Positions 9,132 through 18,581 are shown, numbered from the stretch's first letter. The stretch: DNA of 64,000 nucleotides from Aliivibrio fischeri (GCF_009727955.1 NZ_WOBR01000004.1:327916-391915), one strand, 5' to 3'. Numbers and translations: made by a program. The notes: generated by a model from the letters alone, not told the origin.

Positions 9132-9794
9132 TTAATCATCACGCATGATACCAAGAATGCTTAGTAGGCTGATGAAGATATTGTAGATAGAAACATACAA
9201 CGTAATCGTTGCTGAGATGTAGTTTGTTTCACCACCACGAATGATTGATTGTGTTGTTAGCAAGATTGCACCCGTTGAGAACAGGATAAACATACCGCTC
9301 ATAGCTAGGTGTAATAAAGGCATTTGTAGGAAGATGTTCGCTACCATACCAATTAATAGAACAACAAAACCAGCCAATAACACACCGTTAAGGAACGATA
9401 GGTCACGCTTAGTTGTTAGTGCATAAGCTGATGCTGCCATGAAAGAAAGCGCAGTACCACCAAGTGCAGTTAAGATCACATCACCCATACCTGCACCAAT
9501 GTACATGTTAAGGATTGGACCAATGGTGTAGCCTAAGAAGCCTGTAAATAAGAATGTAAAAACAAGACCCATGTTGTTGTTACGGTTCTTTTCCGTTAAG
9601 AAAAGTAAGCCGTAGAAGCCAACAAGCATGATGATAATACCCGGGCGAGGTAGGTTCATTGCCATTGAAACACCAGCAACTACCGCAGACCAAAGTAGTG
9701 TCATTGATAATAAGAAATAAGTATTACGTAATACTTTGTTAGTTTGTAGAGCCGACTCTTGTGTATGAGTTTGGCTGAACATTTGATTATTCAT
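9132..9794 (-). CDS. yccA: Bax inhibitor-1/YccA family membrane protein
   Basis: This is a 220-residue protein with seven predicted transmembrane helices, typical of the BI-1/YccA (UPF0005) family. YccA is known in E. coli as a substrate and inhibitor of the FtsH membrane protease. Family regions seen include TYFLLSMTLLWSAVVAGVSM near the N-terminus and the acidic C-terminus LSILGIMRDD. I chose the ATG at 9794 because AAGGGGA lies 6-7 bases upstream; the upstream in-frame extension of 23 residues lacks a ribosome site. It is a single gene. FtsH interaction is inferred from family knowledge. Confidence 0.88.
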   Translation of the reverse strand: MNNQMFSQTHTQESALQTNKVLRNTYFLLSMTLLWSAVVAGVSMAMNLPRPGIIIMLVGFYGLLFLTEKNRNNNMGLVFTFLFTGFLGYTIGPILNMYIGAGMGDVILTALGGTALSFMAASAYALTTKRDLSFLNGVLLAGFVVLLIGMVANIFLQMPLLHLAMSGMFILFSTGAILLTTQSIIRGGETNYISATITLYVSIYNIFISLLSILGIMRDD

Positions 9795-10012
9795 CGTATT
9801 CCCCTTGGAATGTACTGACATAATTATATAGACAGTTATGGCGCTTATAGTTCCAAAAATCAAGATAGAATTGACTTTCGGTTTGAATTAATTGAGCTGG
9901 AAACCATTTTACATCAGTACATTAACTTAGCAGATGTAGTTTGTAAGCATCTGTAACAAAAAGCAGTAATCAAACGATCACTGCTTTAACTTGAGGGTTT
10001 AGCGTTTGAAAG

Positions 10013-10762
10013 TTAATGATGCAAGATCTGACTTAAGAACAATTGAGTTCGATCCGATTGTGGGTTTTCAAAGAAATCGACAGGGTTGTTCTCTTCTATG
10101 ATCTCACCTGCATCCATAAATATCACTCTATCTGCCACTTCTTTAGCAAAGCCCATCTCGTGTGTAACACACAGCATTGTCATCCCTTCACTTGCCAGCT
10201 CAACCATTACATCCAATACTTCTCGAACCATTTCAGGGTCAAGTGCTGATGTTGGTTCATCGAACAGCATCACTTGTGGATTCATGCATAACGACCGGGC
10301 GATAGCTACACGTTGTTGTTGTCCTCCAGAAAGTTGTCCTGGATATTTATCTGCTTGATCAGGGATCTTTACACGTTCAAGATATTGCATTGCTAAAGCT
10401 TCAGCCTCTGCTTTAGGCATTTTCTTCACCCAAATAGGAGCGAGAGTACAGTTTTCTAGCACCGTTAGATGAGGGAAGAGATTAAAGTGCTGAAAACACA
10501 TTCCAACTTCTTTTCTTACCGCTTCGATGTTTTTTAGATCTTCTGTCAATTCTGTACCAGAAACAAAGATGTGTCCTCTTTGATGCTCTTCTAGTCGGTT
10601 AATACAGCGGATCATCGTTGATTTTCCCGAACCAGAAGGCCCACAAATAACGATCTTTTCGCCTTTTTTAACCTTTAAGTTAATGTTTTTTAAAACATGA
10701 AATTGACCATACCATTTGTTCATGTCTTCTAGTTGGATCATATAATCTTGTTGATTTTCCAT
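10013..10762 (-). CDS. aapP: Polar amino-acid ABC transporter ATP-binding protein (AapP/YhdZ-like)
   Basis: This 249-residue ATPase energises the importer encoded just upstream. All canonical motifs are intact: Walker [10 protein letters not shown], signature LSGGQQQR, Walker [14 protein letters not shown] and switch His (CVTHEMGFA). It belongs to the GlnQ/HisP/AapP subfamily. A ribosome site AAGGAAG precedes ATG 10762. It is the last gene of the order binding protein, permease, permease, ATPase, the same as rhizobial aapJQMP and E. coli yhdWXYZ. The AapJQMP system transports a wide range of L-amino acids; the range here is not evident from sequence. Confidence 0.93.
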   Translation of the reverse strand: MENQQDYMIQLEDMNKWYGQFHVLKNINLKVKKGEKIVICGPSGSGKSTMIRCINRLEEHQRGHIFVSGTELTEDLKNIEAVRKEVGMCFQHFNLFPHLTVLENCTLAPIWVKKMPKAEAEALAMQYLERVKIPDQADKYPGQLSGGQQQRVAIARSLCMNPQVMLFDEPTSALDPEMVREVLDVMVELASEGMTMLCVTHEMGFAKEVADRVIFMDAGEIIEENNPVDFFENPQSDRTQLFLSQILHH

Positions 10763-10789
10763 AATGGTTACTTCCTTGAATTCTGTTAA

Positions 10790-11887
10790 TTATCGCTTAT
10801 GACCTGTATGAAGTTTATTTTCTAAATAGATGGAGTATCTCGACATAGAGAAACAGAACACCCAGAAAACTAAAGCGACGAAGACATAACTTTCTGTTGA
10901 AAACCCAAGCCATTCAGGGTCGGTATTTGCGGCTTGACCAATACCTAGCACATCAAACATACCGATAATAAGAACCAGACTGGTGTCTTTAAATAGACCG
11001 ATAAAGGTATTAACAATAGAAGGGATCGTAATTTTCAAAGCTTGCGGCAAAATGATTAAACGCATCTTTTTCCAATAACCTAAACCAAGTGCGTCAGCAG
11101 CCTCGTATTGGCCTTTTGGAATCGCTTGTAAACCCCCTCTGACAACTTCTGCCATGTAAGCGGCACTAAATAGAACAACACCAATTAATGCTCTAAAGAG
11201 TTTATCTAGCTCCATTCCCTCTGATAAAAATAGCGGAAGCATCACCGAAGCCATGAAAAGCACGGTAATGAGTGGGACACCACGCCAGATTTCGATATAC
11301 ACCGTACACATACTTCGAATGATCGGCATTTCTGAACGTCTGCCAAGTGCCAGTGCAACACCAATAGGAAGAGAAACGACAATGCCCACAATGGCAATCA
11401 CGAGAGTTATTAGCAATCCGCCCCATAAGTGAGTATCTACAACCGGTAAGCCAAAAACACCGCCATAAAGAAGAAAGGCTGCGAAGATAGGAAAAATATT
11501 TACAAAAACTAACCAAATCGCAAATTTCTTTGGAGTATGTTCATAAGCTAATAACGTGACAAAAATTGCCAATAGCCCATAAAACAGCTGAGGACGCCAC
11601 AACTCCTCACTAGGATAAAAACCATACATAAATTGGTCCCAGCGAACGTTTATCATCACCCAGCAAGCGCCCTCACTAGAGCAGGCATCACGGGTTGTTC
11701 CTATCCAATCTGCGTTAATTAAGCCCCAAGAAACCACATTCCATAGTCCAACGATTGCAAGATAAGCAATAATAAGAGTCAGAATGGAGTTAATTGGTCC
11801 ATTAAATAAATGTTTTTTAAGCCAAGTTACCGCACCAACAGTATTCGCTGGTGGTGGTAAATCTGGCTGAAATTGATGTGTACTCAT
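10790..11887 (-). CDS. aapM: Amino-acid ABC transporter permease (AapM/YhdY-like)
   Basis: This is a 365-residue inner-membrane permease of the HisMQ type. The C-terminal half contains the family membrane domain and the EAA loop (EVVRGGLQAIPKGQYEAADALGLG), which contacts the ATPase. The N-terminal extension of about 150 residues with extra transmembrane helices separates AapM/YhdY proteins from the shorter HisM type. It starts 2 bases after the stop of the other permease, with GAGAGGT as ribosome site, and the two should form the heterodimeric pore. Confidence 0.92.
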   Translation of the reverse strand: MSTHQFQPDLPPPANTVGAVTWLKKHLFNGPINSILTLIIAYLAIVGLWNVVSWGLINADWIGTTRDACSSEGACWVMINVRWDQFMYGFYPSEELWRPQLFYGLLAIFVTLLAYEHTPKKFAIWLVFVNIFPIFAAFLLYGGVFGLPVVDTHLWGGLLITLVIAIVGIVVSLPIGVALALGRRSEMPIIRSMCTVYIEIWRGVPLITVLFMASVMLPLFLSEGMELDKLFRALIGVVLFSAAYMAEVVRGGLQAIPKGQYEAADALGLGYWKKMRLIILPQALKITIPSIVNTFIGLFKDTSLVLIIGMFDVLGIGQAANTDPEWLGFSTESYVFVALVFWVFCFSMSRYSIYLENKLHTGHKR

Positions 11888-11889
11888 AA

Positions 11890-13056
11890 TTACCTCTCAA
11901 CCAATGCCACTTTGCTGTTGTAAATATTCATCAAAAATGAGGTTAATAGGCTTAGTGTTAGATACACCGCCATGGTCATTGTGATGATCTCAATGGCTTG
12001 CCCTGTTTGGTTTAATGTCGTTCCTGCAAAAACAGAAACCAGATCAGGATAACCAATTGCCATTGCAAGGGAGGAGTTTTTAGTTAAATTTAAATATTGG
12101 CTAGTTAGAGGTGGAATGATGATTCGCATCGCTTGCGGAATAACGACCAATTTAAGAGTACGTTTTCTTGGTAAACCAAGTGCCATTGCGGCTTCTGTTT
12201 GACCATGGCTTACTGCATTGATACCCGAACGAACAATCTCAGCAATAAAAGAGGCAGTATATACACTAAGAGCAACGACCAATGCCGCTAATTCCGGAAT
12301 GATGCTAATACCACCACGGAAGTTGAATCCTTTTAATTCAGGGTATTCAATAGATATTGGCATACCAGAAATAAAATAAGCTAGGGTGGGTAAACCAAGC
12401 AGAGCAAGAAGAGAGTAACGTAATACCGGTGTTTGTTGCCCTGTTAGGCGTTGTTTGTTTTTTGCCCATTTTGATAAGAATAAAATAAACACAATCGCAG
12501 CAATAACAGCGATACTAATTAAGTTCGATCCTTCTTCAAAAATAGGGCTTGGAAAAAATAAACCACGTACGTTTAAAAAGACACTTTCACCTAAACTCAA
12601 ACTTTGCCTAGGAGAGGGAAGCGCTTGTAAGACGGCGAAATACCAAAAGAAAATTTGTAATAAAAGAGGGATATTTCGGAAGGTCTCAATATAAACTGCG
12701 GCACATCGACTAACTAGCCAGTTACTTGAGAGTCGTGCTATACCAATAGTAAAGCCCAAAACGGTAGCAAATAAGATACCGAGAACAGACACAAGAGCGG
12801 TGTTTAATAATCCGACAACAAAAGTGCGACCATAACTGTATGTTTCATCGTACTCCACTAAAGAAAGACCGATACCAAAACCCGCTTCTTGATCTAAAAA
12901 ACCAAGACCTGTTGCGATACCACGAGATTCTAAATTGGATAATGCATTGTTAACTATGGTGTAAAAGAAAAAGACAAGTGCAGCAACGGCTATCACTTGA
13001 AATAAAATCGCACGAAATGTTGGATTATATAAGATGTTTTTATTTTTAGATGACAT
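11890..13056 (-). CDS. aapQ: Amino-acid ABC transporter permease (AapQ/YhdX-like)
   Basis: This 388-residue inner-membrane permease is the partner of the 365-residue permease. It shows the EAA loop (EIVRSGINAVSHGQTEAAMALGLP) and a HisMQ membrane domain split by a long insert (about residues 150-250), as is usual in AapQ/YhdX. The N-terminal helix (AILFQVIAVAALVFFFYTIV) is followed by a periplasmic loop with the family-typical GIATGLGFLDQEAGF. The spacing to the upstream binding-protein gene is 88 bases and includes a hairpin, which would lower permease expression relative to the binding protein. Confidence 0.92.
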   Translation of the reverse strand: MSSKNKNILYNPTFRAILFQVIAVAALVFFFYTIVNNALSNLESRGIATGLGFLDQEAGFGIGLSLVEYDETYSYGRTFVVGLLNTALVSVLGILFATVLGFTIGIARLSSNWLVSRCAAVYIETFRNIPLLLQIFFWYFAVLQALPSPRQSLSLGESVFLNVRGLFFPSPIFEEGSNLISIAVIAAIVFILFLSKWAKNKQRLTGQQTPVLRYSLLALLGLPTLAYFISGMPISIEYPELKGFNFRGGISIIPELAALVVALSVYTASFIAEIVRSGINAVSHGQTEAAMALGLPRKRTLKLVVIPQAMRIIIPPLTSQYLNLTKNSSLAMAIGYPDLVSVFAGTTLNQTGQAIEIITMTMAVYLTLSLLTSFLMNIYNSKVALVER

Positions 13057-13083
13057 ACAACTACAACCTTAAATCCATTTATC

Positions 13084-13105
13084 AAAAGGGGTGAAAGTTC
13101 ACCCC
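13084..13105 (-). terminator. Leaky terminator / processing hairpin between aapJ and aapQ
   Basis: Reading the minus strand, GGGGTGAA-ct-TTCACCCC is followed by TTTT. The position right after the binding-protein gene suggests partial termination or RNA stabilisation that raises binding protein over permeases, as known for other ABC importers. This role is inferred. Confidence 0.6.
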
Positions 13106-13144
13106 ATAAATTGTATTTCTATTTATAATTAGACTATGAGTTGA

Positions 13145-14173
13145 TTAACGAATTGGTGCTGCGTACATAAAGCCACCAGCATTCCAAAGAGCATTGACGC
13201 CTCGAGATATTTGTAATGGAGAACCTTCACCTACGGTTCGTTCAAAACTTTCACCATAGTTGCCCACTTGTTTTACAACTTGATATCCCCAATCGTCACG
13301 AATTCCCAATCCTTTGCCTTTTGGACCATCAACACCAAGAATACGTTTAATGTTAGGATCTTTTGATTTCAGCATTTGGTCAGCATTTTTAGAACTAATG
13401 CCGTACTCCTCTGCATTAATCATAGTATTCAATACCCATTTATTAATATTGAACCATTGATCATCACCTTGGCGAACTACTGGACCTAATGGTTCTTTTG
13501 AGATGATTTCTGGTAAAACTTGAGCGGTTTTAGGATCTTTTAAATTAAGGCGTAGGGCATAGAGACCGGATTGGTCTGTAGTAAGGACATCACAACGTCC
13601 TGCATCAAACCCTTTAGATGTTTGTGCTGCAGTATCAAATACCACAGGTTTGTATTCCATATTATTATTACGGAAATAGTCAGCAAGGTTTAACTCGGTC
13701 GTTGTACCTGATTGAACACAAACCGATGCACCATCAAGTTCTTTTGCACTCGTTAATCCAAGATCTTTCTTAACCATGAAGCCTTGACCATCATAGTAAT
13801 TTACACCGACAAAATTTAAGCCTAGAGAAGTGTCTCGGTGTAAAGTCCAAGTTGTGTTACGAGAAAGGACATCAATTTCACCCGATTGCAGAGCAGTAAA
13901 ACGTTCTTTAGCTGTTAAAGGTACGTATTTCACTTTGGATTTATCACCTAATACGGCAGCAGCAACGGCTTGGCAGAATTCAACATCAATACCTTCCCAT
14001 TCACCTTTTGAGTTAGGGTTTGAAAAACCAGGTAAACCAGTACTCACACCACATTGTAAATATCCATTTTTCTGAACTTTTTCTAATGTTCCATTTGCAG
14101 CGAGGGCAGGAGCAGATAGTAATGCTGCAGAAGTAGCAATAGCAGCAAACAGTGTATTTATTTTAAATTTCAT
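13145..14173 (-). CDS. aapJ: Amino-acid ABC transporter periplasmic binding protein (AapJ/YhdW-like)
   Basis: This 342-residue solute-binding protein has a Sec signal peptide ending SAPALAA. It shows typical SBP family 3 features: LEKVQKNGYLQCGVSTGLPG, then GIDVEFCQAVAAAVLGD, and VPLTAKERFTALQSGEIDVL. Two cysteine pairs (CGV...CQ, CVQ...CDV) fit the AapJ/YhdW subgroup. The first gene of the importer operon, it has ribosome site AAGGAAG upstream of ATG 14173. It delivers L-amino acids to the AapQM pore in the periplasm. Substrate range is inferred from the subfamily only. Confidence 0.93.
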   Translation of the reverse strand: MKFKINTLFAAIATSAALLSAPALAANGTLEKVQKNGYLQCGVSTGLPGFSNPNSKGEWEGIDVEFCQAVAAAVLGDKSKVKYVPLTAKERFTALQSGEIDVLSRNTTWTLHRDTSLGLNFVGVNYYDGQGFMVKKDLGLTSAKELDGASVCVQSGTTTELNLADYFRNNNMEYKPVVFDTAAQTSKGFDAGRCDVLTTDQSGLYALRLNLKDPKTAQVLPEIISKEPLGPVVRQGDDQWFNINKWVLNTMINAEEYGISSKNADQMLKSKDPNIKRILGVDGPKGKGLGIRDDWGYQVVKQVGNYGESFERTVGEGSPLQISRGVNALWNAGGFMYAAPIR

Positions 14174-14562
14174 CTGTGTTCTTCCTTGTTGTGCGTAATT
14201 TAACTGGCTTATCTCAATCTATTGTGTTGAGTTAGCCGTTAGATAGAGCGATTGCTTTATTCTCAAGCAACTGTATTTAAAGATAACTAAAGGTTAATGA
14301 TTTGTGAAATTTAAGATAATGTAAAAACCAGTGAATCTTATGGCTTATTTGTATGTTAATTGGTCATAAACACTGCTTTTTTGCTTTTAAGTGGTGATAT
14401 TGATCAGGTCTAATGAGTGCGCTTGTTGTAAAGTTGTTAATTGTTATAAATTTTGAATATGTTAACTAAACAACCTTGGATTACTGAATACATACCTTAT
14501 TTTTTAAAATCGATGTATATTAAAGCTGTATATTCAAAGAGATATTAAGGAAGCGGATTGTA
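14174..14562. other. Divergent intergenic region, aapJ / siroheme-type gene
   Basis: An AT-rich gap of about 390 bases that must contain the aapJ promoter (minus) and the promoter of the CysG-like gene (plus). I looked for a sigma-54 type element on the aapJ side and saw none. No gene, RNA or clear operator is visible. Confidence 0.4.
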
Positions 14563-15504
14563 ATGAGATATTTTCCCATGTTTATGGATATTAAAAAGCG
14601 ACCAGTATTGGTTGTTGGTGGTGGTGAAGTAGCCTGTCGAAAGATAGATATGTTGCTGCAAGCAGAGGCAAGTATTACCGTAGTCGCACCATCAATTAAA
14701 GCTTATTTAATGAAGTACGTAGAAGAAGGGAAGCTTGAATATATAAAAGGTTTTTATCATAAAAATCTATTAAGTAATGATTATGTACAAGTATGGGCAA
14801 CAACAGACAATTCAGATTTAAATCACCAAGTCCATGCTGATGCGCATGACGTTGGCGTTCCGGTGAATGTTGTTGATGATACGGAATATTGTGATTTTAT
14901 AACGCCATCAATGGTCAATCGAGGTCGTGTTCAGGTCGCTATTTCAAGTGGTGGCGCATCTCCAGTATTAATCCGAATTATTAGAGAGCAGCTTGAAACT
15001 CAGTTATCAACAAAAGTTGCCATGTTAGCGGACTTTGGGGCTGATAAGCGAAATCTTATTAAACAGCATTTTAAAACTGTTGATGAAAGAAGAAAATTTT
15101 GGGAAACCTTTTTGCGATTGCCTGAAATCGAGAAGATAAATACTCGAAATGAATTAGAAGCATTATTTCAACAAGCATTAACGACTGATGTTCAAATTAA
15201 GTCTGAACGGAATTGGATTGAGTATAATTCGGATACTGAAATGTTGACCTTAAAAGCACTGCGATTAATGCAGCAAGCTGAATGGGTTATTGCTTTTGAA
15301 AGTTGTCCTGCTGAGTTCATTGAGCTTTGCCGTCGTGATGCTGAGCGTATATATATTCGCTCTGAAAAAGAGATGGCAGATTATTTGGATAAAGCAAATG
15401 ATGAAAATATTCGAGTGACCATTTTAGTGAAAAAAGGCCAATTATTTAGTGATTCAAATATTCAGCATTATTTAGTGAATGATGTATACGTCCCTACATT
15501 ATAG
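14563..15504 (+). CDS. CysG-like precorrin-2 dehydrogenase/ferrochelatase with truncated SUMT-like tail
   Basis: The 313-residue product opens like the N-terminal half of CysG/Met8p: MRYFPMFMDIKKRPVLVVGGGEVACRK, a Rossmann NAD-binding site. Then come VVDDTEYCDFITPSMVNRG and ISSGGASPVLIR, which hold the catalytic Asp and dimer region. This module oxidises precorrin-2 and inserts iron to give siroheme. Beyond residue about 225 the sequence (TLKALRLMQQAEWV, then ELCRRDAERIYI) resembles the first part of the CysG methyltransferase domain. It stops after about 90 residues, without the GGDPF-type S-adenosylmethionine loop. It is therefore probably bifunctional, with uroporphyrinogen methylation supplied elsewhere. 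Eight bases separate it from the GntR gene. Confidence 0.82.
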   Translation: MRYFPMFMDIKKRPVLVVGGGEVACRKIDMLLQAEASITVVAPSIKAYLMKYVEEGKLEYIKGFYHKNLLSNDYVQVWATTDNSDLNHQVHADAHDVGVPVNVVDDTEYCDFITPSMVNRGRVQVAISSGGASPVLIRIIREQLETQLSTKVAMLADFGADKRNLIKQHFKTVDERRKFWETFLRLPEIEKINTRNELEALFQQALTTDVQIKSERNWIEYNSDTEMLTLKALRLMQQAEWVIAFESCPAEFIELCRRDAERIYIRSEKEMADYLDKANDENIRVTILVKKGQLFSDSNIQHYLVNDVYVPTL

Positions 15505-15512
15505 GTTTATTA

Positions 15513-16214
15513 ATGCAATATTTAACGATTAAAGACGCAATAGAAGAACAGATTGACACCGGTATGTTTGAAGCTGGGCAAAAGTTACCTTCGGAAAGGA
15601 CGCTAGCTGAAACATTTGCTACAACACGAATTACATTACGAGAAGCATTAAATCATTTAGCATTATCAGGAAAAATATACAAAGAAGAGCGTAGAGGCTG
15701 GTTTGTATCAACGGCTAAGTTAATATTTAACCCTATGCAAGGGATTGATATTGCTGATGTATGTAAGGAACAAAAAAGAAGGTTTCAAATTGAAGAGCTT
15801 TATTCTAATCGATTGCTAGCGACAAAAGAAATGCTCACAGTATTGAAGCTGTCTCCGTTTTCTTACGTCAAACAACAAGTTTTCCTTATCCATATTGATG
15901 GAAGGAGAGTTGCGGTTCAGTACCGATACATTCCAGAGGAAATGATAGTGTCATCAAGTCACGATAGCGGTGAGCAATCAGATTTACTAGCACAGTTAAT
16001 GAATCAGTTTGGATATGAATCAATAATACATGATATTGACGTTGGGGTTTTACCTGCATCTCAGCTTGAATCTGATGCATTGAATTTGAGTTCAGGAAGT
16101 ATGCTGTTATCAATCAATCAAGTTGCCTGTAATAAAAGTAGAATTCCTTTCTTATTACAGACAATCCGTTGTTGCCATGATGCTGTGAAACTGAAAATTA
16201 GCCAAATTGTTTAA
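15513..16214 (+). CDS. GntR-family transcriptional regulator with UTRA domain
   Basis: The 233-residue protein has an N-terminal GntR winged helix: IEEQIDTGMFEAGQKLPSER, then LAETFATTRITLREALNHLA, and KIYKEERRGWFVS as the wing. A C-terminal UTRA ligand-binding fold (HutC/PhnF/YvoA type) covers about residues 85-230. UTRA regulators bind small metabolites such as sugar phosphates, histidine-pathway compounds or phosphonates; the ligand is not evident. It lies 8 bases behind the siroheme-type gene in an apparent operon, which is an odd pairing. The end overlaps the convergent small gene by 17 bases. Confidence 0.88.
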   Translation: MQYLTIKDAIEEQIDTGMFEAGQKLPSERTLAETFATTRITLREALNHLALSGKIYKEERRGWFVSTAKLIFNPMQGIDIADVCKEQKRRFQIEELYSNRLLATKEMLTVLKLSPFSYVKQQVFLIHIDGRRVAVQYRYIPEEMIVSSSHDSGEQSDLLAQLMNQFGYESIIHDIDVGVLPASQLESDALNLSSGSMLLSINQVACNKSRIPFLLQTIRCCHDAVKLKISQIV

Positions 16215-16380
16215 TTTGCTCTATTAGTTCACCTTCAGTAAGAGGCTCTGAATCTAGCTCAAAAAGGGCTTCTGCTCCGCCTTTTAACATATACACTTGG
16301 GTACCGCAGTGATCATAGTGGTACCATTTTCCATCAATACACACATCCGTATAGCATTTTGGGTTTCTCAATAATGTCAT
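16198..16380 (-). CDS. Small hypothetical protein, 60 residues
   Basis: A small acidic protein (MTLLRNPKCYTDVCIDGKWY..., ending EQIKQFG). I chose the ATG at 16380 because a strong AAGGAG sits 6 bases upstream; an in-frame ATG at 16398 lies before that site. Two Cys in the first 15 residues and a third later (DHCGTQ) could bind metal or form disulfides, but no known motif is recognised. The strong ribosome site supports it being a real gene. It is convergent with, and overlaps, the end of the GntR gene. Function is unknown. Confidence 0.65.
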   Translation of the reverse strand: MTLLRNPKCYTDVCIDGKWYHYDHCGTQVYMLKGGAEALFELDSEPLTEGELIEQIKQFG

Positions 16381-16492
16381 AATAGCTCCTTGCAACATTT
16401 ACTTAACAAGTTAAAGGTATCGTGCAATCAGGTGCTTTCTTTTGACTTAAATCAAAATAACATTAATTTTTAACAAGTTTGCTACTAAGGTA

Positions 16493-17182
16493 TTACTTTA
16501 AAAGTTTTGGAGCTTGTGCTCCTGCAACAGGACGGTTCACTGAAATAGTTCGACCTTTTTTTAAACCTTTTTCGTAATCAGCCGTGATATTGGCCATGGC
16601 CTCTTTTAATTGCTGTTTAAAAGTTTCACGGTCTATATTTTTGAATTCTTTATCAATGTAGTCATTAATCTTGTTTGCTGAATCTTCATCAGGTGCGATC
16701 ACTGGTAATTTTTCTAATGCACCTTCAATCCAACCTGCTAAAAATGAATTTACACGTTTCGTTACTTCTAACTGTCCTGTGCCCGTTCCTGCAAAGCTGT
16801 TTTTAAATTGGCCTGTTTGTTCATTCATTTCACGATAAACAATATCAAAAGCAAAAGCGGCAAATATTGCGCGATCGGCTGAACCAATGAATTCAACTTT
16901 CTTTAAGCCTTTATGATTAAGCAATACAGCTTCGACACCGAAACGGGTATTAATACCACGGATGATTTTTAAGATGTTGCTACCTACATTGGCAGGCAGT
17001 AGATGGACACTTTGCGTTTTTCCCATCTTGATAAATTCAATGTCATCTTTTTCAAGGCCATATTTAAGCATAAGGCGATGAGCCATTTTTATGGCTTGAG
17101 CGGCTTCATTCACATTTGCTGAATTACCGAGCTCAAGACATTTAGCTATCTTTTTTAGGGCCTTTTGCTTCGCTGATGACAT
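16493..17182 (-). CDS. DUF2786 domain protein
   Basis: The 229-residue protein has an N-terminal DUF2786 region (KQKALKKIAKCLELGNSANVNEAAQAIKMAHRLMLKYGLE, about residues 5-45). A mixed alpha/beta region follows and a basic tail (KKGRTISVNRPVAG). DUF2786 proteins occur in phages and bacteria and have no assigned biochemical role. No signal peptide or membrane segment is present. Ribosome site AAAGGTAAAG precedes ATG 17182. The gene stands alone between the small hypothetical and asparaginase. A phage origin is possible given the family distribution, but no other phage gene is nearby. Confidence 0.75.
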   Translation of the reverse strand: MSSAKQKALKKIAKCLELGNSANVNEAAQAIKMAHRLMLKYGLEKDDIEFIKMGKTQSVHLLPANVGSNILKIIRGINTRFGVEAVLLNHKGLKKVEFIGSADRAIFAAFAFDIVYREMNEQTGQFKNSFAGTGTGQLEVTKRVNSFLAGWIEGALEKLPVIAPDEDSANKINDYIDKEFKNIDRETFKQQLKEAMANITADYEKGLKKGRTISVNRPVAGAQAPKLLK

Positions 17183-17519
17183 GACTTTACCTTTCTTTTT
17201 TTCGGGGGCGATATTCTACCTTTCTCTTTCATATTTTGAAAGAAATACAGTGCAACGATAAAGTCGAAAAGTGCAAAAGGTTTTGGTTGATAGAATGGTG
17301 AAAAATGAAATGTGGTGGACATGTTATTTTATGATCTTATTATTGATATTTTGTATGTAAATTGTTGATTTTCAAAAATTAAATCTAATATTTCATTGTG
17401 TGGCTATGATAGTTGTGATTACTATCACGGCACATTAATTAAAAGCAAATATGATGAATTAAATCAAAATATGTAATTTTATTTTATCGTAATTAGTTGT
17501 TTTATAATGGAGTACAAAC
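17183..17519. other. Intergenic region upstream of asparaginase
   Basis: A gap of 337 bases, strongly AT-rich. It holds the CRP-like site listed separately. No further gene or hairpin is seen, and an FNR site of correct spacing (TTGAT-N4-ATCAA) was not found. Confidence 0.5.
17414..17429 (+). promoter_or_regulatory. CRP-like binding site upstream of ansB
   Basis: TGTGA-TTACTA-TCACG matches the CRP consensus TGTGA-N6-TCACA with one difference. It lies about 90 bases before the start codon. CRP control of ansB is known in E. coli; here it is inferred. Confidence 0.7.
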
Positions 17520-18581
17520 ATGAAAAAGAATGCCATTGCATTAGGTATGTTGCTTTCTGGTCTTTGCTTTAGCTCAATCAGTTTTGCCGATGATTTACCC
17601 AATATTAAAATCTTAGCGACTGGCGGTACAATTGCTGGCGCTGGCCAATCTGCAACAGGCTCTAGCTATACGTCAGGAAAAGTAGGAGTTGATTCTTTGA
17701 TTCATGCTGTACCTCAAATGACAAAAATTGCGGATATCAGTGGTGAACAAGTGGTTAGCATTGGTTCTCAAGATATGAATGATGATGTGTGGTTAACATT
17801 ATCAAAACGCGTCAATGAATTACTAGCTCAAGATGATGTTGATGGTGTGGTTATTACCCATGGCACTGATACCATGGAAGAAACCGCTTATTTCTTAGAT
17901 CTTACAGTTAAGAGTGATAAGCCAGTTATTCTAGTTGGTGCGATGCGACCATCAACAGCAATGAGTGCTGACGGTCCAGTCAATTTATACAATGCGGTGG
18001 TAGCAGCAACAGATAAAGATTCTGCTGGGCGTGGTGTATTGGTTGCAATGAACGACACGGTATTTGATGCTCGTGACGTAACCAAAACCAATACAACGTC
18101 TGTAAATACCTTTCAGTCACCGAATTTTGGTCCGTTAGGTTATATTCACAATGGCGATGTACAGTATCAACGTAGTCCTGAGCGTAAGCATACAACTGAA
18201 GCTGAATTTGATGTATCTAAGCTAAAAACGTTACCTAAGGTAGGTATTGTATACAATTATGCCAACGCTACAGCGTTACCTGTGACTGCAATGGTTGATG
18301 CTAAGTTTGATGGTATTGTGAGTGCTGGTGTTGGTAACGGCAATATTTATCACACGGTGTTTGATGAGTTAGCTAAAGCAAGTAAAGAAGGGGTTGTTGT
18401 CGTTCGTAGTGCGCGTACAGGGTCAGGTTCGACAACGTTGGATGCGGAAATTGATGATGCGAAATACGGTTTTGTGGCATCAGGTACATTAAATCCTCAA
18501 AAAGCACGAATTTTATTGATGTTGTCGCTAACTGAAACGGAAAACTATAAAGAAATTCAAAAGATGTTTCAGTATTACTAG
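17520..18581 (+). CDS. ansB: Periplasmic type II L-asparaginase
   Basis: The 353-residue enzyme hydrolyses L-asparagine to aspartate and ammonia in the periplasm. It has a signal peptide (MLLSGLCFSSISFA) and both asparaginase active-site motifs: ILATGGTIAG with the nucleophilic Thr, and VVITHGTDTMEETA with the Thr-Asp pair and later Lys (GAMRPSTAMSADGP). The length and ending QKMFQYY match the EcAII type. A GGAG ribosome site lies just upstream of ATG 17520. The gene is monocistronic with a hairpin terminator. A CRP-like site upstream suggests induction on carbon limitation. Confidence 0.95.
   Translation: MKKNAIALGMLLSGLCFSSISFADDLPNIKILATGGTIAGAGQSATGSSYTSGKVGVDSLIHAVPQMTKIADISGEQVVSIGSQDMNDDVWLTLSKRVNELLAQDDVDGVVITHGTDTMEETAYFLDLTVKSDKPVILVGAMRPSTAMSADGPVNLYNAVVAATDKDSAGRGVLVAMNDTVFDARDVTKTNTTSVNTFQSPNFGPLGYIHNGDVQYQRSPERKHTTEAEFDVSKLKTLPKVGIVYNYANATALPVTAMVDAKFDGIVSAGVGNGNIYHTVFDELAKASKEGVVVVRSARTGSGSTTLDAEIDDAKYGFVASGTLNPQKARILLMLSLTETENYKEIQKMFQYY

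Noticed and set aside
16493-17182. DUF2786 gene as a sign of a prophage.
   Set aside because: No integrase, capsid, tail or att-like repeat is nearby; treated as an isolated gene.
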